Shown: piece by piece, positions 62,642 through 64,000 of the stretch
Numbering within the stretch: position 1 is the first letter of the stretch
Layout: every line of letters begins with the position of its first letter
Assembly (NCBI RefSeq): GCF_000733925.1
Contig: NZ_JPOO01000001.1
Location: forward strand, 124,001-188,000
Reading direction: 5' to 3'
DNA from: Arenibacter algicola
GTDB lineage: Bacteria; Bacteroidota; Bacteroidia; Flavobacteriales; Flavobacteriaceae
DNA length: 64,000 nucleotides
Program-made: the position numbers and the translations under genes
The notes under the pieces: generated by a model
The model's input: only the letters and a program-made list of their open reading frames with translations
Database searches by the model: none
Told to the model about the DNA's origin: nothing

Positions 62642-64000
62642 CTAATAAAGCGGGCCGTAATTCTTACATGCCCTGTAATCGGCAGCTTCCTGATCCATCC
62701 CAAACGAAGCCCAGTCCTTGGGTCTAAAAATACGTTCGGGTTCTACATTGTGCATATTTACCGGAATCCTGAGCATGGAACAAAGTGTTATTATTTCGTC
62801 CCCAAAATGGCCATAACTGAAAGCGCCGTGATTGGCTCCCCAATTGTTCATAACGCTGTACACATCCTTGAATGCTTGGTCATTGTTCAATTTAGGGGCA
62901 AACCAAGTGGTGGGCCAGGTTGGATTGGTCCTTGCATCCAAAGTATTATGTACTTCCTCAGGAAGATCTACCGTCCATCCTTCCACGATTTGCATAACCG
63001 GCCCAAGGCCTTTTATCACGTTGATCCTGCACATGGTTACCGGCATTTCGCCTTTGGTGACAAAATGGGAAGAGTATCCTCCGCCACCAAAGTATTCGTA
63101 CATGGCAGGAGGCCAATCTGTGGCTTCCAAGCATTTTTCCGCTTCGGTTTCCGATATTTCCCAGAAGGGTTTCATGGCCGGTTTCCCATCTATTTCCTGT
63201 TGTCCGGTACCATCCAGCGTGGATGAACCTGAATTGATGAGGTGTATAATTCCATTGGCCGCCTTGCCCTTGAGCTCGTGACCAGTGACCCTTTCTACTG
63301 AAGCCGGACTCCAATAGGTCCTAACGTCCGAAAACATCTGTGCCTGATTGGTAAGTAGATAGCCAAATAGCATGGAGATGCCGTTTAGGCTGTCATTTTC
63401 GGTCGCCATCATATAAGGGGGGCGGATTCCGCCCCAATCAAAGGAGGAGTTTAGTATGGCTTCCATAAAATCCCCGTTCGGCATATAGTCGTTCCACTGT
63501 CGTTGTCCTTGGAATCCGGCGGCTATGGCACCGTGACCCAGGGACTCTTCCCCAAAGCCCAATGCAGCCAATTTGGGGTTGCCGATCATAAGATCTCGGG
63601 AGATAAGTGTCATTTTTACCACGGTCTCCCATTCTTCATCCATACGCTCCCTAGATTTCTGTATTTCTTTCGCATTGTAGTTTTTACCTTCTTTGCAATG
63701 CTCTTTGGTCCATTTTATGGCTTTTTCAAATTCTTCAGGATCAAATATTCCGAGTTGCATACGGCGGTTAACCTCGCTCATATCCACATATTCGTTCCTC
63801 ATGCCCAAGTAGTCCTGAAAGAAACTCTCATTTACAATAGATCCGGCAATTCCCATGGACACAGAGCCTATGGATAGGTAGGACTTTCCGTTCATCATGG
63901 CAACGGCCAGTCCGGCTTTGGTAAATTGCAGCAATAGTTTTTGAACGTCCTCGGGAATGCTTTCATCGTTGCCGTCCTGTACTTCTTTGCCATAGATGCT
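62642..64000 (-). CDS. fucI: L-fucose isomerase, C-terminal 453 residues (runs off the right edge)
   Basis: The frame is open from the right edge to the stop at 62642; the window ends at a codon boundary, and the true start lies outside (family length ~590). It contains SVSMGIAGSIVNESFFQDYL, FGEESLGHGAIAAGFQGQR, DWGGIRPPYMMATENDSLNG, SDVRTYWSPASVERVTGHEL and EYFGGGGYSSHFVTKG, all typical of FucI. The enzyme interconverts L-fucose and L-fuculose with Mn2+ in the cytoplasm. Its presence beside an oxidative L-fucose gene set means two routes are encoded. Fuculokinase and aldolase genes would be expected to the right. Confidence 0.93.
   Translation of the reverse strand, partial: SIYGKEVQDGNDESIPEDVQKLLLQFTKAGLAVAMMNGKSYLSIGSVSMGIAGSIVNESFFQDYLGMRNEYVDMSEVNRRMQLGIFDPEEFEKAIKWTKEHCKEGKNYNAKEIQKSRERMDEEWETVVKMTLISRDLMIGNPKLAALGFGEESLGHGAIAAGFQGQRQWNDYMPNGDFMEAILNSSFDWGGIRPPYMMATENDSLNGISMLFGYLLTNQAQMFSDVRTYWSPASVERVTGHELKGKAANGIIHLINSGSSTLDGTGQQEIDGKPAMKPFWEISETEAEKCLEATDWPPAMYEYFGGGGYSSHFVTKGEMPVTMCRINVIKGLGPVMQIVEGWTVDLPEEVHNTLDARTNPTWPTTWFAPKLNNDQAFKDVYSVMNNWGANHGAFSYGHFGDEIITLCSMLRIPVNMHNVEPERIFRPKDWASFGMDQEAADYRACKNYGPLY

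Noticed and set aside
62615..63226. 203-codon plus-strand frame opposite L-fucose isomerase
   Set aside because: Fully antisense to a strongly supported gene with no motif of its own.

Overview
The window looks like chromosome of a marine, alga-associated flavobacterium (Bacteroidota; a Zobellia/Maribacter/Arenibacter-like lifestyle is an inference). Supporting signs are a SusC/SusD pair, an ECF sigma/FecR pair, many secreted or lipoprotein carbohydrate enzymes, formylglycine-type sulfatases, AT-rich intergenic DNA and weak Shine-Dalgarno sequences. No rRNA, tRNA or CRISPR was recognised.

Layout. (1) 1-5,100: a partial secreted protein, a PQQ-type sugar dehydrogenase-like lipoprotein, and a three-domain fusion (APH kinase, M23, class-III aminotransferase). 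(2) 5,104-8,022: a minus-strand cluster of thioredoxin, ApbE flavin transferase, DUF4266 lipoprotein and DUF3570 barrel, followed by a secreted esterase. (3) 9,786-17,821: a small glycan cluster with a GH95-like enzyme, an NPCBM-domain glycosidase, a TIM-barrel sugar isomerase, a PhyH dioxygenase and a divergent AraC regulator. (4) 17,823-19,238: a complete ISL3/ISAon1-type insertion sequence. It has 22-bp imperfect ends and an 8-bp target duplication that overlaps the AraC stop codon. (5) 19,892-26,883: SusD, SusC with an STN domain, FecR anti-sigma factor and ECF sigma factor, all on the minus strand; an AraC regulator (27,109) diverges from them. (6) 28,079-53,746: 17 plus-strand genes, mostly tightly spaced. 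(7) 53,800-64,000: a convergent minus-strand block with a LacI regulator, an SSS transporter, a sulfatase, three sialidase-like propeller proteins and a truncated L-fucose isomerase.

Blocks 6 and 7 read as a utilisation locus for a sulfated, probably acetylated, fucose-rich polysaccharide such as fucoidan or fucan. Extracytoplasmic sulfatases (three), GH29 fucosidases (two plus one GH29 domain in a fusion), a GH141-like beta-helix protein, a GH31 enzyme and multi-domain esterases would release L-fucose. A FucP-type symporter and a mutarotase would import and equilibrate it. Two SDR dehydrogenases, L-fuconate dehydratase and a FAH-family hydrolase match the oxidative L-fucose pathway to pyruvate and L-lactate, and an FMN L-lactate dehydrogenase closes it. 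The L-fucose isomerase at the right edge signals a second, isomerase-based route whose kinase and aldolase would lie outside the window. No fuconolactonase and no recognisable endo-fucanase were seen.
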